Below, in pieces: positions 16,364 through 24,756 of a stretch of DNA of 64,000 nucleotides; within the stretch, counting starts at the first letter, position 1, and every line of letters starts with the position of its first letter. The notes beneath the pieces are model-generated. The model did not search any database. It had not been told where the DNA came from and was given only the letters and a program-made list of their open reading frames with translations. A program made the translations under genes and the position numbers. The DNA comes from Burkholderia sp. Ac-20365. Lineage in GTDB: Bacteria > Pseudomonadota > Gammaproteobacteria > Burkholderiales > Burkholderiaceae. Location of the stretch: assembly GCF_017104715.1 (NCBI RefSeq), contig NZ_JAAGPI010000005.1:310001-374000 (forward strand), given 5' to 3'.

Positions 16364-17692
16364 GTGAACACTGCTACTCTCGAAGAACTGCTTGACGGGC
16401 AACTCGCCGGTGCGCGACAGCTCAAGCTCGCTTGCGGGTTGACCGAAATGCCGCGCGAGATATTCGATCTTGCCGACACCCTGGAAGTACTCGACCTGTC
16501 GGGCAATGCGCTCACATCCCTGCCTGATGACTTGCCGAAGCTGCGTCGCCTGCGCATCCTGTTCGCTTCGAATAACCAGTTCACCGAGTTGCCGGCCGTG
16601 CTCGGCGATTGCGAATCGCTGAGCATGGTCGGTTTCAAGGCGAATCGGATCCGGGACGTCTCGGGGCGCGCGCTGCCGCCCCAATTGCGCTGGCTGATCC
16701 TGACCGATAACGACATTGAAACGTTGCCCGCGGAGATCGGCGAGCGTCCGAATTTGCAGAAGCTGATGCTTGCCGGTAACCGGCTGCGGTCGCTGCCCGA
16801 GACAATGGCCGCGTGCAGCCGCCTCGAATTGCTGCGTATTTCGGCGAACCGGCTCGACGCCTTGCCCGACTGGCTGTTTCAACTGCCGCGTCTCGCGTGG
16901 CTCGCCTACGCGGGTAATTCACTGAACGCCGCGCGCGAGCACGCACTCGCCGATGCGCCGGCGCCGGAAATCGACTGGCATACGCTTGCGCTTGGACAAA
17001 CGCTCGGGGAGGGCGCATCCGGCGTGACGCATCGCGCGACGCGTCTGCTGAGAGACGGGCATCCGCTCGAGGCGGTCGCCGTCAAGCTCTTCAAGGGCGC
17101 GGTGACGAGCGACGGTTTGCCGGAGCTCGAAATGGCCGCGTGTCTGCAAGCCGGCGAGCACCCGAATCTCATTCCGGTGCTCGGCAAGATCACCGGTCAT
17201 CCGCTCGACGAGCATGGCCTCGTGATGAAGCTGATCCATCCGTCGTTCGGCAATCTCGCCGGGCCTCCCAGCCTAGACTCGTGTACACGGGACGTCTATG
17301 CGGCCGATGTGCTGTTCGACAGGCCGGTTGCGTTGCAGATCGCGCGCGGGATCGCATCGGCGGCGCAGCATCTGCATCGGCGCGGGATCATGCATGGCGA
17401 TCTCTACGCGCACAACATCCTGCATGACGGCGCAGGGCACGTCTTGCTCGGCGACTTCGGCGCGGCGTCCCTTCACGATATCGGCGATAGCGCGCTGGCG
17501 TCGGCCCTCGAGCGGATCGAGGTGCGTGCGTTCGGCTGCCTGCTCGAGGAACTCGCGCAACGTTCGGCCGTAGAGGCCGATGATCTCGCCGCCGGGTTCC
17601 ATGCGCTGATCGAAGACTGTTTCGACGAGCGCGTCGAGATGCGGCCTTCGTTCGATGCGATTGTCGAGCGGCTGTCTGCGTTGAGCGTTTGA
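16364..17692 (+). CDS. Leucine-rich repeat protein with C-terminal Ser/Thr protein kinase domain
   Basis: About 442 residues from a GTG at 16364 (VNTATLEELL); the frame is open to an ATG at 16253 but family alignment favours the GTG. Residues 15-195 hold about seven leucine-rich repeats ('LEVLDLSGNALTSLPDDLPKL', 'LRWLILTDNDIETLPAEIG'). Residues 205-442 form a compact eukaryotic-like kinase: Gly loop GEGASGVTHRA, Lys241 in AVAVKLF, catalytic loop HGDLYAHNIL near 344, and DFG near 363. The activation segment is very short. No membrane segment is seen, so it is probably cytosolic. Related LRR-kinase proteins occur in beta- and gammaproteobacteria; function and targets are unknown. Confidence 0.88.
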   Translation: MNTATLEELLDGQLAGARQLKLACGLTEMPREIFDLADTLEVLDLSGNALTSLPDDLPKLRRLRILFASNNQFTELPAVLGDCESLSMVGFKANRIRDVSGRALPPQLRWLILTDNDIETLPAEIGERPNLQKLMLAGNRLRSLPETMAACSRLELLRISANRLDALPDWLFQLPRLAWLAYAGNSLNAAREHALADAPAPEIDWHTLALGQTLGEGASGVTHRATRLLRDGHPLEAVAVKLFKGAVTSDGLPELEMAACLQAGEHPNLIPVLGKITGHPLDEHGLVMKLIHPSFGNLAGPPSLDSCTRDVYAADVLFDRPVALQIARGIASAAQHLHRRGIMHGDLYAHNILHDGAGHVLLGDFGAASLHDIGDSALASALERIEVRAFGCLLEELAQRSAVEADDLAAGFHALIEDCFDERVEMRPSFDAIVERLSALSV

Positions 17693-17718
17693 GCGGAGCG
17701 GGCCGCACCGTAATTGAA

Positions 17719-17741
17719 GCGGGCTCCATCAAGGAGCCCGC
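17719..17741 (+). terminator. Intrinsic terminator after the LRR kinase gene
   Basis: GCGGGCTCC and GGAGCCCGC form a perfect 9-bp stem with an ATCAA loop, 26 bp after the kinase stop and before the convergent dehydroquinase-like gene. The following T tract is weak (GTTACTT). Confidence 0.72.
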
Positions 17742-17767
17742 GTTACTTCATTGAGTGAGCGACACGC

Positions 17768-18214
17768 TCAGATCTGATCGCCCCACAAATCGTCAATCGC
17801 GCGGATCGCCAGCAGATATCCGTTTGCACCTGCACCACAGATTACCGCGGTGGCCGCGACCGAGATCGTCGAGTGACGATACTCTTCCGAGCGCGCGTGT
17901 ATGTTGGTGATATGAAGCTCCACTACCGGCCGCTTGACGAGCTTGACTGCGTCGAGCACAGAAATCCGACCGAACGAAAAGCCCGCCGGATTGATGATCA
18001 GCGCGGCATCCTGCAGGAACGCTTCCTGGATCCAGTCAATCAGTTCGCTTTCGCTGTTGGTCTGACGGAATACGCAGTCGAACCTGAGGGTATCGGCAAG
18101 CGTCAGACAGTTCTGTTCGATGTCCTTCAGCGTGGTACTGCCGTAAATGTGAGGCTCTCTTACGCCCAGCATGTTCAGGTTCGAGCCATTGAGGATATAG
18201 AGTTTGCGAGTCAT
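17768..18214 (-). CDS. aroQ: Type II 3-dehydroquinate dehydratase-like protein (divergent active site)
   Basis: 148 residues from ATG 18214 (MTRKLYILNG). Type II dehydroquinase marks are the opening 'LNGSNLNMLGVREPHIYGS' with the catalytic Arg and Tyr kept, 'RQTNSESELIDWIQ', 'ELHITNIHAR' and 'AGANGYLLAI'. The conserved substrate loop, usually N-(P/A)-G-(A/G)-x-T-H-T-S, reads INPAGFSFGRIS, so the loop His and THTS are missing. The start is 4 bp after the stop of the MHS carrier, so they form one operon. A role in quinate or shikimate catabolism is the simplest reading, but the loop change suggests a related substrate; biosynthetic AroQ is less likely in this setting. Confidence 0.75.
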   Translation of the reverse strand: MTRKLYILNGSNLNMLGVREPHIYGSTTLKDIEQNCLTLADTLRFDCVFRQTNSESELIDWIQEAFLQDAALIINPAGFSFGRISVLDAVKLVKRPVVELHITNIHARSEEYRHSTISVAATAVICGAGANGYLLAIRAIDDLWGDQI

Positions 18215-18218
18215 GGTT

Positions 18219-19562
18219 TCAATGTGTAGAGGAGCGTTCGAGAGCGGTGCCTTTGGTTTCCCGGGATATCGCAATCATGAGGAATGAGAGCAGATTCAAT
18301 GAGCCACACACAGCGACAATGGCCCACGGAGAACCGTGAAAGACATTCAGCAGCGCCACAGCAACAATTGGCATCGGGCCGCCGGTAAGCAGATTGGCAC
18401 CCGAGTACGACAGCGCGGACCCGGTGTAGCGTGCCTCGGTCGGAAAGGACTCGGCGAACCATACCGGCTGGATGCCGCTCTGGAACTGTGTGAAACCGAG
18501 GAACGCGCCCATGACGGCCATGGTCATGGGAATCGAGTTCTGGTTGAGAATCGGAAAGTAGATCAGGCAGCAGACCAGCGTGCAGAACGAGCCGATCATC
18601 AGCGCGCGTTTGCGTCCAATCCGATCACTCAAATAGCCGCCCGCCAGGGCACCCGCGATGGCGCAGACATTCGCGATCATCAACAGCATGAAACCGGTCT
18701 GCTTTGTCACACCGATGTGTTTGGTCAGATAGCTGAGAGAGAACACGACGATCAGATAAAACAGTGCAGCAGGACCGCAAAAGAACAGCGTCAGACGAAG
18801 GGCAGTGCGCCAGTGATACTTCAGCACGACGCCGAGCGGATTGGAGGCGCGTACGCGCGCGCCGCTCTTGTTGAGCGCCTCGAATGCCGGTGTTTCGCTT
18901 ACCTTCCTGCGGATGTAGATGCCCAGCAGCACAAGAACGAAGCTGGCGAGAAACGGAATTCGCCATCCCCAGGCATCGAAGTCATCCGTCGAAAGCAGGG
19001 CCGCGAGCGTAAAGAGCGAGAAATTCGCGAGAATCTGGCTGAGCGGTGAACAGATACCGAGCAGGCCCGAATACCAACCGCGTCGCGCTGCGGATGCATG
19101 CTCAACCGCCATGAGTTGTGCGCCAGTCGATTCCCCGCCGAGCGCGAAACCCTGGATGATCCGCAGCAAGACCAGCAACGTCGGCGCGAGAATCCCGACC
19201 TGGTGGTAAGTGGGCAGCAAGCCCATCAGGAACGACGATACGCCCATCACCGAGACGGTAATCAACATCAGTTTGCGGCGTCCCCAACGGTCGCCGAGCA
19301 TCCCGCAGATCACCGCACCCAGCGGGCGCGCGGCGAGCCCGGCCCAGAAGCTTGCGAGCGACGCAAGCAGCGAAGCGGTTGGGTCGAGCGACGGGAAAAA
19401 CAGTTTCGGAAAGACGGTGGCCGCGACGACGCCATACAACGCGAAGTCGAACCATTCGAGCGCGGTACCGACGGTTGCGCCGGCCACCGCGCGGCGCGCC
19501 ATCTGGTGCGCCTGCGCGGACCGCTCTGCCTCGGCGAGGTCTGGGTCAGCAAAAAATGACAT
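18219..19562 (-). CDS. MFS transporter, metabolite:H+ symporter (MHS) family
   Basis: 447 residues with about 12 membrane segments. MHS marks: 'GTALEWFDFALYG' in TM1, 'RPLGAVICGMLGDRWGRRKLM' between TM2 and TM3, 'LLRIIQGFALGGE' in TM4, and 'GYLSDRIGRKRAL' between TM8 and TM9. Shikimate, dehydroshikimate, dicarboxylate and aromatic acid carriers belong here. It is the first gene of an operon with the dehydroquinase-like gene, and divergent from the IclR regulator at 19688. Import of a quinate- or shikimate-like compound is inferred from that pairing. Confidence 0.9.
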   Translation of the reverse strand: MSFFADPDLAEAERSAQAHQMARRAVAGATVGTALEWFDFALYGVVAATVFPKLFFPSLDPTASLLASLASFWAGLAARPLGAVICGMLGDRWGRRKLMLITVSVMGVSSFLMGLLPTYHQVGILAPTLLVLLRIIQGFALGGESTGAQLMAVEHASAARRGWYSGLLGICSPLSQILANFSLFTLAALLSTDDFDAWGWRIPFLASFVLVLLGIYIRRKVSETPAFEALNKSGARVRASNPLGVVLKYHWRTALRLTLFFCGPAALFYLIVVFSLSYLTKHIGVTKQTGFMLLMIANVCAIAGALAGGYLSDRIGRKRALMIGSFCTLVCCLIYFPILNQNSIPMTMAVMGAFLGFTQFQSGIQPVWFAESFPTEARYTGSALSYSGANLLTGGPMPIVAVALLNVFHGSPWAIVAVCGSLNLLSFLMIAISRETKGTALERSSTH

Positions 19563-19586
19563 GGTGTCTCCTCATCTCGATGTGTT

Positions 19587-19611
19587 GAAACGTTCGTTTC
19601 TGGTGACGAAC
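19587..19611. promoter_or_regulatory. Palindromic operator candidate between the MHS carrier and the IclR gene
   Basis: GAAACG-TT-CGTTTC (19587-19600) overlaps GTTCG-N10-CGAAC (19592-19611) in the 125-bp divergent gap. IclR-family proteins bind such palindromes, so this is a candidate site for the adjacent regulator. Confidence 0.5.
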
Positions 19612-19687
19612 AAGTGCTATTGTTTGCGCTGCCAAGGAGGGGCGTTCCGCGCCGGAACTCCATTTCGTATCGTGGGAATCACAACAG

Positions 19688-20473
19688 ATGTCGCTCAAGA
19701 ACGGCCTGAGAATTCTCGATTTTCTGGCGTCGCAAGGTGAAGGCGCAGGCCTCGTAGCCATAGCCGACGCCTTGTCTCTGCCGCGCAGTTCGTGCCACCG
19801 CCTGCTGACCGAACTCGTCGCGGGCGGATACGTGAGGCAGCTGGTCGATCACAGCCGGTACATTCTGACCATGCGCATGACGTCGAACGGGCTCGAGTTC
19901 CTGAGCCTGACGGGCATCGCCGATATCGCGCAGCCGATCATCGAGCGGATCGCGGCGCAGACGGGCGAACTGGCGCGGCTGTCGCTGGTGGATGGCGAAG
20001 CCATTATCTGGGTGGGCAAGGCGGATGGGCAGCGCGTGGGCTTTCGCTACGATCCCGACATGGGCCAGGCAGCACAACTTTCTTGCACGTCGACTGGACA
20101 CGCATGGCTCATGACGATGACCGACGAGCAGGCGCTCGCACTCGTCTTGAAGCAGGGCTTCGGACAGCCGAACGAGTTCGGCCCCAATGCACCGACGACG
20201 GTCAAAGCGCTGTTGGGTTTCCTGCATGCTGCGCGTGTGCGCGGTTACGCGATGATCGACGAGGTGTTTGCTCCGCGTATGTCGGCGGTGGCAACGCCCG
20301 TGATAAGTGGCTCGCGCTGCGTGGGAGTGATCAGTCTGGCCGGTCCTCGGGTGCGGCTGACCGTCGAGAAGATCCACGAGTACTCGGTCCTGCTGCGCGA
20401 GGCTGCGAATGAACTGGCGCAGTTGAGCAATATGGCGGGATTCCCAAGTCGGCCGCCGTTGGGCAAGGGGTGA
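19688..20473 (+). CDS. IclR-family transcriptional regulator
   Basis: 261 residues. Winged HTH at 1-65: 'SLKNGLRILDFLASQGEGAGLVAIADALSLPRSSCHRLLTELVAGGYVRQ' region, then the IclR effector (GAF-like) domain with 'IADIAQPIIERIAAQTGELARLSLVDG', 'SCTSTGHAWLM' (the S/CxxGxA.La signature) and 'ISLAGPRVRLT'. It is divergent from the MHS carrier and dehydroquinase-like operon, with a palindrome between them, so it probably controls that operon. It is convergent with the citrate synthase-like gene. Confidence 0.93.
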   Translation: MSLKNGLRILDFLASQGEGAGLVAIADALSLPRSSCHRLLTELVAGGYVRQLVDHSRYILTMRMTSNGLEFLSLTGIADIAQPIIERIAAQTGELARLSLVDGEAIIWVGKADGQRVGFRYDPDMGQAAQLSCTSTGHAWLMTMTDEQALALVLKQGFGQPNEFGPNAPTTVKALLGFLHAARVRGYAMIDEVFAPRMSAVATPVISGSRCVGVISLAGPRVRLTVEKIHEYSVLLREAANELAQLSNMAGFPSRPPLGKG

Positions 20474-20562
20474 TGAGGAACCGGGCCAACGCTTTGCGGC
20501 CGGCGAGGAAACGCTGCTCCGGCGTGCAGCGCACGAGCGCACGCAGGAAGCAGTTCACCCAG

Positions 20563-21807
20563 TCAACGGACGACTGTCTTGAAGACCCGATTCTTGTCCA
20601 GTATGACCGGGTCAGGTGTCTTGCTTCCGTTCTCGCTCGACGGGTTCTGGTTGGCTTCTTCCAGCGCGGGCCCGGTGTACCGTCCCCGCGGCCTGATCAC
20701 CTTGCCCACTCTAAGTTGCTCCATGCAATGCGCGAGCAGGCCAACGCTGCGCGCAGTGGCGAAAAGTGCGAAGGCAGCGTCGCGCGGAAGCTTCAGCTGT
20801 GCTGCGAGCGTGGCAAGCGCCACGTCGATATTGGGCTTCAATCCGGTAAGCGTCTCGACTTTCTCGATGAAAGCGGCGAGCTCCGGCGGCGGATCGAGCC
20901 GCATCAGCAGGCTGTGTGCGCGCGGATCGCCGTCCGGATACAGATGATGACCGAACCCGGGGATCGGAATGGCAGACTGCAGGTGGCGACTCACAACGTT
21001 GTCCGCGCCCAGCCTTTCCACGTCGTCGAATACCGCGCGCACACGGCCCGATCCATCTCCGTGCAAGGGGCCGGCGATGGTAGAAAGGCCAGTCAGCAGA
21101 CATCCCGCTAACGATGCCCCTGTGGATGCGGTAATTCTGGCGGCAAACGCGGAACTGGTCAGTTCGTGGTCTGCGACCAGAACGAGTGCCCGTCGAATGA
21201 GATCGGCATCTTCGCTCGATTGACCCCAACCGAGTGCGAGCCGCTCATGCATCAGCATCGCGTTGCCGTCGCATTGCGCGCCGAATGCCTGCGATACCAG
21301 CGCAACGAGGCGGGCGGTTTCAGCGTGTAGCGCACGCTCAGTACGACCGTGAGTGGAGTGTCCATTGGCCGCGAGTGCTGCGAGCGACATGAATGCGCAT
21401 TCCCTGCCACGATCATTTCCCGGCAGCGTCGCGCCTTCGGTCTCGAAGGAAACCGGCGTCGGCGTGTTCCAGAGAATGGCCGCAACGTCTTCGAGCGTCG
21501 CGGTTTCGGATAGCCGGATGCTGTCGCGGCCGCGATAGTAAGCGCGGCCCTTCGAGAATGTCGTAATACCGCTATAAATGCAGGGCTCAGAGCCAAATAT
21601 CGTTCCGGCAGCGAGGGCCTCGCGTTTCCGGCCGACCTGCTTCTTTCGACAAAGTGCCGCAACATCCTCTGCGCGGTAAAGGCTCTTTCTCGGATCGTTC
21701 GGATCAGGCATGACCGCAATGCTGCCCCGGCTGACGTAGGCGTAGACGGTTTGTGGCTGAACCCCAAGTTGTCTCGTCGCTTCGGTCAAAGTGATCCAGG
21801 GGCGCAT
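20563..21807 (-). CDS. Citrate synthase-family protein with N-terminal HTH domain
   Basis: 414 residues. Residues 1-50 form a MerR/excisionase-like HTH ('WITLTEATRQLGVQPQTVYAYVSRG', 'SLYRAEDVAAL'). Residues 70-385 are citrate synthase-like with all three catalytic positions: His in 'VADHELTSSAFAAR', His in 'PGFGHHLYPDGDPRA', and Asp in 'NIDVAL'. The protein therefore seems catalytically competent, yet carries a DNA-binding-like module. It is last in a likely operon (SDR, ACS carrier, VOC, this gene), 104 bp after the VOC gene. It could condense oxaloacetate with an acyl-CoA formed in that pathway, or sense a CoA ester; both are inference. It is not the housekeeping GltA. Confidence 0.85.
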   Translation of the reverse strand: MRPWITLTEATRQLGVQPQTVYAYVSRGSIAVMPDPNDPRKSLYRAEDVAALCRKKQVGRKREALAAGTIFGSEPCIYSGITTFSKGRAYYRGRDSIRLSETATLEDVAAILWNTPTPVSFETEGATLPGNDRGRECAFMSLAALAANGHSTHGRTERALHAETARLVALVSQAFGAQCDGNAMLMHERLALGWGQSSEDADLIRRALVLVADHELTSSAFAARITASTGASLAGCLLTGLSTIAGPLHGDGSGRVRAVFDDVERLGADNVVSRHLQSAIPIPGFGHHLYPDGDPRAHSLLMRLDPPPELAAFIEKVETLTGLKPNIDVALATLAAQLKLPRDAAFALFATARSVGLLAHCMEQLRVGKVIRPRGRYTGPALEEANQNPSSENGSKTPDPVILDKNRVFKTVVR

Positions 21808-21911
21808 GGGATGGTGGCTTCGTGATGCAAGTGGAACGGAGCGCCGGGACGCGCGAACGGATTTGCGAGCGGCGCGAGTGCTATCAATGCGGCTTCAATA
21901 TTGCGGCCATT

Positions 21912-22304
21912 TCAGCTAAAAGTCATCTCGGCTGGTTTGCGTTCGAGAATCTCCACGAGGATGTTGCCGGGCGACCTCACGAAGCAGGCTCTCACGCCTG
22001 CCCGGATCTGTTTTACGGGCTCGACGATATGCGCCTCACACTTCACGAGATGGTCGAACGCGGCATCGAGATCATCGACGGTAACGCCGAAATGGTCGAT
22101 ACCTTGCACCCGTTCACCAACGGGAACGTTCACAGCGTGTGCTTTTTCGAGCGCGGTGATAAACAGGTTGATCCCGCCGATGCGCAGATCGACTCTGCCG
22201 GGTCGACGAACAATCTCGGCGTTGAGGCAACGCGCAAACCAGGCGGCCGTCGCTTCCGCATCTGTGGAGCACAATTGAAGATGATCCCACTTGAATTCGA
22301 TCAT
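21912..22304 (-). CDS. VOC (glyoxalase/dioxygenase superfamily) protein
   Basis: 131 residues from ATG 22304 (MIEFKWDHLQL). Two beta-alpha-beta-beta-beta modules are visible: 'WDHLQLCSTDAEATAAWFARCLNAEIV' and 'IDHFGVTVDDLDAAFDHLVKCEAHIVEPV', ending in 'SPGNILVEILER'. Putative metal ligands are His8 in WDHLQL, His in IDHFGV, and the Glu of 'VEILE'. This arrangement fits a glyoxalase, lactoylglutathione-lyase-like or epimerase activity. It lies 25 bp after the ACS carrier and is probably co-transcribed with it. Confidence 0.82.
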   Translation of the reverse strand: MIEFKWDHLQLCSTDAEATAAWFARCLNAEIVRRPGRVDLRIGGINLFITALEKAHAVNVPVGERVQGIDHFGVTVDDLDAAFDHLVKCEAHIVEPVKQIRAGVRACFVRSPGNILVEILERKPAEMTFS

Positions 22305-22329
22305 GCTGTTTTCACCGGTAAGTTTGAGT

Positions 22330-23652
22330 TTAGAGTTCGATACGGGAGAGCTTGCCGAGCAGGAGCGAATACGACAGCGTCCCCAGCAGGCAGATCGCAC
22401 CCATCAGATTGAGAGCCCAATAAAAGTGCCCGGTGTGATGCGTGATGTAGCCGATCATGAGCGGCGTCGTGACACCCGCGATGTTGGCCGCGAGACTGGT
22501 AATGCTGCTTGTCAGACCGACGTATTGCCGGGGTGCGATCTCGGAGACGGCCGCCCACGACATGGAACCCACACCTTGTGCAAAGAACGCGATCGTCAGA
22601 ATGGCAATCACCAGTTCGTTCGACTCGACGAAATTGACGAAGACGATAGTCGCGCCGAGCAATGTGCCGATGATTAACGGCGCCTTGCGCGCGGCGGAAA
22701 CCGATACGCCTCGACGGATGAAGAAATCCGAAAGAGAGCCTGCTAGAAGAATGCCGAGCGTCGCTCCGATGAACGGCAATGCCTGGAAGATGCCCACCTT
22801 GATCATCGACATGTGACGCGCTTCGATCAGATAGGTCATGAACCATGTCGTGAAGAAGACCAGCAGCGTGTTGTTGCAGAACTTACCGAGGCAAATCGCC
22901 AGCACCTGCCGGTAGCCAAGCAGCTTGATCGCAATACGCCAGTTGAATTTATCGCGTGCCTTTTGCGCGGGTTTCACCTGGCCTTCGTTGATGTATTTGA
23001 GTTCCGCTGCATTGACCGCTCGATGCCGTGAAGGATCACGGTACGCACGGAACCACACCAGGCTGAACAGAATTCCGAATCCACCCGTTACGAAGAAGAC
23101 CGAGCGCCAGCCATACACGCTGGAAATCCAGAGAAGCAGTCCGGTGAAAAGCGGTGTTCCAATGTATTGGCCCATCACATAGACGCTCGTCGCAAACCCG
23201 CGTTCCTGGGTTGGAAACCACAACGTCACTGCGCGGGCGTTGGACGGAAAGGCAGGCGCTTCGAGCGCGCCCATTGCGAAGCGCGAGCCGAGCAGCATGT
23301 GATAGCTGTTCGCGAGGCCCTGTGTCAGCGTCGCGCATGACCAGCCGACGAGCGACAGCGCATACGCAACGCGCGAGCCGACAATGTCCGTCAACAGCCC
23401 GCCCGGCAACAAGGCGAATGAATAGGCGAGGCCGAAGGCGGCGAACAGTTCGCCCATCTGCATCTTGTCGAGTGCCAGATCCTTCGACAGACTCGGTGCC
23501 ACGATGCCAAGCGCCGACCTGTCGACATAGTTGAGAATGGTGGCGACGAGCAGCATCGAGAGCACGGTGTACCTGACTTTCGATGGCTTTGCCGTGGCCG
23601 CGTAAGAAGCCTGGTCCGGCACCGACAGCTGTTGTTCCTCTACGACTTTCAT
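22330..23652 (-). CDS. MFS transporter, anion:cation symporter (ACS) family
   Basis: About 440 residues from ATG 23652 (MKVVEEQQL), with CAGGAGA upstream; a start six codons earlier is less supported. Twelve membrane segments; ACS marks are 'LNYVDRSALGIVAPSL' in TM1, 'GSRFAMGALEAPAFPSNARAVTLWFP' around TM4-5 and 'ALNLMGAICLLGTL' at the end. Glucarate, galactonate, hexuronate and tartrate carriers belong here. It follows the SDR gene by 57 bp. The substrate is probably a sugar acid or hydroxy acid, consistent with the dehydrogenases on both sides. Confidence 0.9.
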   Translation of the reverse strand: MKVVEEQQLSVPDQASYAATAKPSKVRYTVLSMLLVATILNYVDRSALGIVAPSLSKDLALDKMQMGELFAAFGLAYSFALLPGGLLTDIVGSRVAYALSLVGWSCATLTQGLANSYHMLLGSRFAMGALEAPAFPSNARAVTLWFPTQERGFATSVYVMGQYIGTPLFTGLLLWISSVYGWRSVFFVTGGFGILFSLVWFRAYRDPSRHRAVNAAELKYINEGQVKPAQKARDKFNWRIAIKLLGYRQVLAICLGKFCNNTLLVFFTTWFMTYLIEARHMSMIKVGIFQALPFIGATLGILLAGSLSDFFIRRGVSVSAARKAPLIIGTLLGATIVFVNFVESNELVIAILTIAFFAQGVGSMSWAAVSEIAPRQYVGLTSSITSLAANIAGVTTPLMIGYITHHTGHFYWALNLMGAICLLGTLSYSLLLGKLSRIEL

Positions 23653-23709
23653 CGTTGTCTCCTGAATCAAGGGTCTGCCGGTTATCTTTTTTATCTGGCA
23701 GTAACGTGC

Positions 23710-24468
23710 TTATCCGCGGCCTACGAAGGGCATGGTGGTCGCCATGATGGTCATGTTCAGAATGTTCGCTTCAAGAGGCAGACTGGCCATGTGCACGATT
23801 GCGTCGGCCACGTGCGTCACGTCCATTCTTGCCTCGGGCGCCATGGTTCCGTCTGCTTGCAGGACGCCGCGCGTCATCCGCTCCGTGAGCGACGTGGCTG
23901 CGTTGCCGATATCGATCTGGCTACAGGCGATGTTGAAAGCGCGCCCGTCCAGAGCCAACGATCTGGTGATGCCCGTTACGGCATGTTTGGTCGCGGTATA
24001 AGCGATCGTATTCGGACGCGGCGAATGTGCAGAGATCGAGCCGTTGTTGATGATCCTTCCGCCCTGAGGCGACTGCGCTTTCATCAGACGCCACGCGGCT
24101 CGTGCACACAAAAAGACGCCAGTCAGGTTCGTCGCCACGACGTCGTTCCAGAAGTCGAGGCTGTACTCGTCCAGAGGGACGGCACCTGCATTGCGGCCTG
24201 CGTTATTGAAGAGCACATCCAGGCGGCCAAATTCGTGTGCGATCCGGGAAAATGCCTGTTCGACGGAGGCTTCATTCGTGACGTCGGCGGAGAACACACT
24301 CGCTGCGCCACCCGCGATGCTGATGCTCTCGCGCGTCTCCAGCAACGGGTCTTCCCTGCGTCCTATCAGCGCTACGGTAAATCCTGCGTTGGCCAAAGCT
24401 ATCGCGGCAGCACGACCGATGCCGGATCCTGCGCCTGTCACGGCTGCAAACTTTTTCGATGCGGGCAT
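23710..24468 (-). CDS. SDR-family NAD(P)-dependent oxidoreductase
   Basis: 252 residues of classical short-chain dehydrogenase: '[23 protein letters not shown]' (TGxxxGIG cofactor motif), '[11 protein letters not shown]' (NNAG), catalytic Ser in '[15 protein letters not shown]' and Tyr-x3-Lys in 'YTATKHA'. An RBS (AAGGGGA) precedes the ATG. It is the first gene of the minus-strand set and divergent from the D-2-hydroxyacid dehydrogenase at 24757. The 288-bp gap holds two matching palindromes, so both directions are probably controlled together. Confidence 0.92.
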   Translation of the reverse strand: MPASKKFAAVTGAGSGIGRAAAIALANAGFTVALIGRREDPLLETRESISIAGGAASVFSADVTNEASVEQAFSRIAHEFGRLDVLFNNAGRNAGAVPLDEYSLDFWNDVVATNLTGVFLCARAAWRLMKAQSPQGGRIINNGSISAHSPRPNTIAYTATKHAVTGITRSLALDGRAFNIACSQIDIGNAATSLTERMTRGVLQADGTMAPEARMDVTHVADAIVHMASLPLEANILNMTIMATTMPFVGRG

Positions 24469-24537
24469 TGCTTCGTCCCCTTCGTTATTGAATTGATCAT
24501 GGAAGAGAATTGCACTCGTACACCGGCCAGAGCAATC

Positions 24538-24554
24538 TTGATTCGTTCAATCAA
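24538..24554. promoter_or_regulatory. Palindromic operator candidate A (TTGATT-N5-AATCAA)
   Basis: TTGATT-CGTTC-AATCAA lies 70 bp upstream of the SDR start. The same arms and spacing recur at 24677-24693, centre to centre 139 bp. Such a repeated dyad in a divergent promoter region is typical for a dimeric repressor. The regulator is not identifiable; none is encoded next to it. Confidence 0.68.
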
Positions 24555-24675
24555 CATCAAATAGCGCTACAGAAGGGGATTGGGCCAGGGTTTTCCTGAT
24601 GCGGCAACGACGTCGCAATCGACCGCGAACACGCGGGGACACACGATGACGCGCTGACGGGAAAGTCGCGTTTCT

Positions 24676-24694
24676 GTTGATTGATCCAATCAAC
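24676..24694. promoter_or_regulatory. Palindromic operator candidate B (GTTGATT-N5-AATCAAC)
   Basis: A perfect dyad with 7-bp arms and GATCC spacer, 63 bp before the D-2-hydroxyacid dehydrogenase start. It shares TTGATT-N5-AATCAA with site A. Confidence 0.72.
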
Positions 24695-24756
24695 ATTGAC
24701 CACGCAAGGGTCCGTTTCGTAGTCTGTGTCCGCCTGCCAATTTCAAGGAAAAAGCC

